The notes below the pieces were generated by a model that made no database searches, had not been told where the DNA came from, and worked only from the letters and a program-made list of their open reading frames with translations. This document shows positions 61,666 through 64,000 of a stretch of DNA of 64,000 nucleotides, in pieces; position 1 is the stretch's first letter, and each line of letters begins with the position of its first letter. This stretch comes from Rhodomicrobium vannielii ATCC 17100 (lineage in GTDB: Bacteria; Pseudomonadota; Alphaproteobacteria; Rhizobiales; Rhodomicrobiaceae), in NCBI RefSeq assembly GCF_000166055.1, contig NC_014664.1, positions 2,300,001 through 2,364,000 of the forward strand. Reading direction: 5' to 3'. Position numbers and translations under genes: made by a program.

Positions 61666-62145
61666 TCAGCCGAGAAATTCGACTTTCAAAATCTCGTAAG
61701 ACTTCGCGCCGCGTGGCGTGTTCACCTCTACCGAATCGCCCGCCTTCTTGCCGATGAGCGCGCGCGCGATTGGCGAGCCGATGGAAACCTTTCCGTTCCG
61801 AACATCGGCTTCGAGATCGCCGACGATCTGATATTTCACCTCTTCCTCGGTGTCCTCGTCGACGAGCGTCACCGTCGCGCCAAACTTCACGGTCTCGCCG
61901 GAAAGCTTGGAGATGTCGATCACCTCGGCCCGGCTGAGTTTGTCCTCAAGATCGGCGACCTTCGCCTCGTTCATGCCCTGCGCTTCCTTCGCGGCATGAT
62001 ATTCCGCATTTTCGGACAGGTCGCCATGCGACCGCGCCTCAGCAATGGCCTTGATGATGCGCTGCCGCTCGACGCTCCTCAAAATTCTAAGCTCGGCCTC
62101 AAGCGCTGCATGCCCCTGGGCAGTCATCGGCACTTTTTCGCTCAT
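61666..62145 (-). CDS. greA: Transcription elongation factor GreA
   Basis: GreA rescues backtracked RNA polymerase by stimulating transcript cleavage. The 159-residue protein has the N-terminal coiled coil with [20 protein letters not shown] and the catalytic tip [20 protein letters not shown], where two acidic residues hold the catalytic metal, and the FKBP-like C-terminal domain ([17 protein letters not shown]). The frame is open to 62319 but the family start is the ATG at 62145. It lies 115 bp after carB; proximity to carB is typical for this phylum. Confidence 0.95.
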   Translation of the reverse strand: MSEKVPMTAQGHAALEAELRILRSVERQRIIKAIAEARSHGDLSENAEYHAAKEAQGMNEAKVADLEDKLSRAEVIDISKLSGETVKFGATVTLVDEDTEEEVKYQIVGDLEADVRNGKVSIGSPIARALIGKKAGDSVEVNTPRGAKSYEILKVEFLG

Positions 62146-62260
62146 CCCCAATTCTCCCCAGGTCCGGAGAAAGTCCCCCCGGAACCGTTCATCCATCTGA
62201 AAGTGGAATTCGACAAAAACAGCGCATGCCGGACCGCCCTCCGGCACCGGCACACACAGT

Positions 62261-64000
<1,740 letters not shown>

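Overview
The window is a GC-rich chromosomal segment of an alphaproteobacterium, most likely a phototrophic member of the Hyphomicrobiales (Rhodomicrobium-like purple non-sulfur bacteria fit best; this placement is an inference). The support is a classical alphaproteobacterial division/cell-wall cluster ending in ftsZ-lpxC, a ferredoxin-type divinyl chlorophyllide reductase (BciB) beside a PpaA/AerR-type B12 regulator, a MucR/Ros regulator, the lrp-trxB-lysR arrangement known from rhizobia, soxXA, and a phosphoglycolate phosphatase/aldolase/phosphoglycerate kinase group suited to CO2 fixation. I see no prophage, insertion sequence, CRISPR array, rRNA or tRNA.

Region 1 (1-17.9 kb, minus strand): a tightly packed dcw cluster in the order ftsL-ftsI-murE-murF-mraY-murD-ftsW-murG-murC-murB-ddl-ftsQ-ftsA-ftsZ, then a terminator and the start of lpxC. 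Many junctions are 4-base ATGA overlaps; ftsI and murE overlap by 155 bp. mraZ and rsmH are absent upstream of ftsL. Region 2 (18-24 kb): PpaA-like regulator, bciB, a GYF-domain membrane protein, the RNase P RNA gene (minus strand) and an orphan radical SAM protein. Region 3 (24-31.5 kb): MarC-type membrane protein, Sel1-like and small membrane proteins, rlmN, a secreted protein, then soxX-soxA-thiD.

Region 4 (30.7-38.3 kb): gph, class II aldolase and pgk on the minus strand, a palindrome-bearing divergent region, a PmtA-like methyltransferase and two tandem FadL-type outer-membrane proteins. Region 5 (38.8-49.6 kb): envelope functions - LpxH-like hydrolase plus glycosyltransferase, threonine dehydratase, Tat-exported phosphoesterase, L,D-transpeptidase, a three-domain GH18-like/deacetylase/GT2 fusion, YdcF and DUF72 proteins. 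Region 6 (50-64 kb): MucR, RhlE helicase, DUF937, lsrB-like LysR, trxB, lrp, a glutamine synthetase-family gene bracketed by a 24-bp direct repeat, YjhX, the sulfate-assimilation set cysH-cysD-cysN, greA and the 3' two-thirds or less of carB.

The most unusual signals are: a CysN whose C-terminus carries a degenerate APS-kinase (CysC) fragment, next to an APS-type CysH that makes the kinase unnecessary; the 24-bp duplication of the lrp 3' end on the far side of the glutamine synthetase-like gene; a diverged ~97-bp palindromic repeat present at two intergenic sites 26 kb apart; the ftsI/murE overlap; and several strong palindromes upstream of regulatory or metabolic genes.
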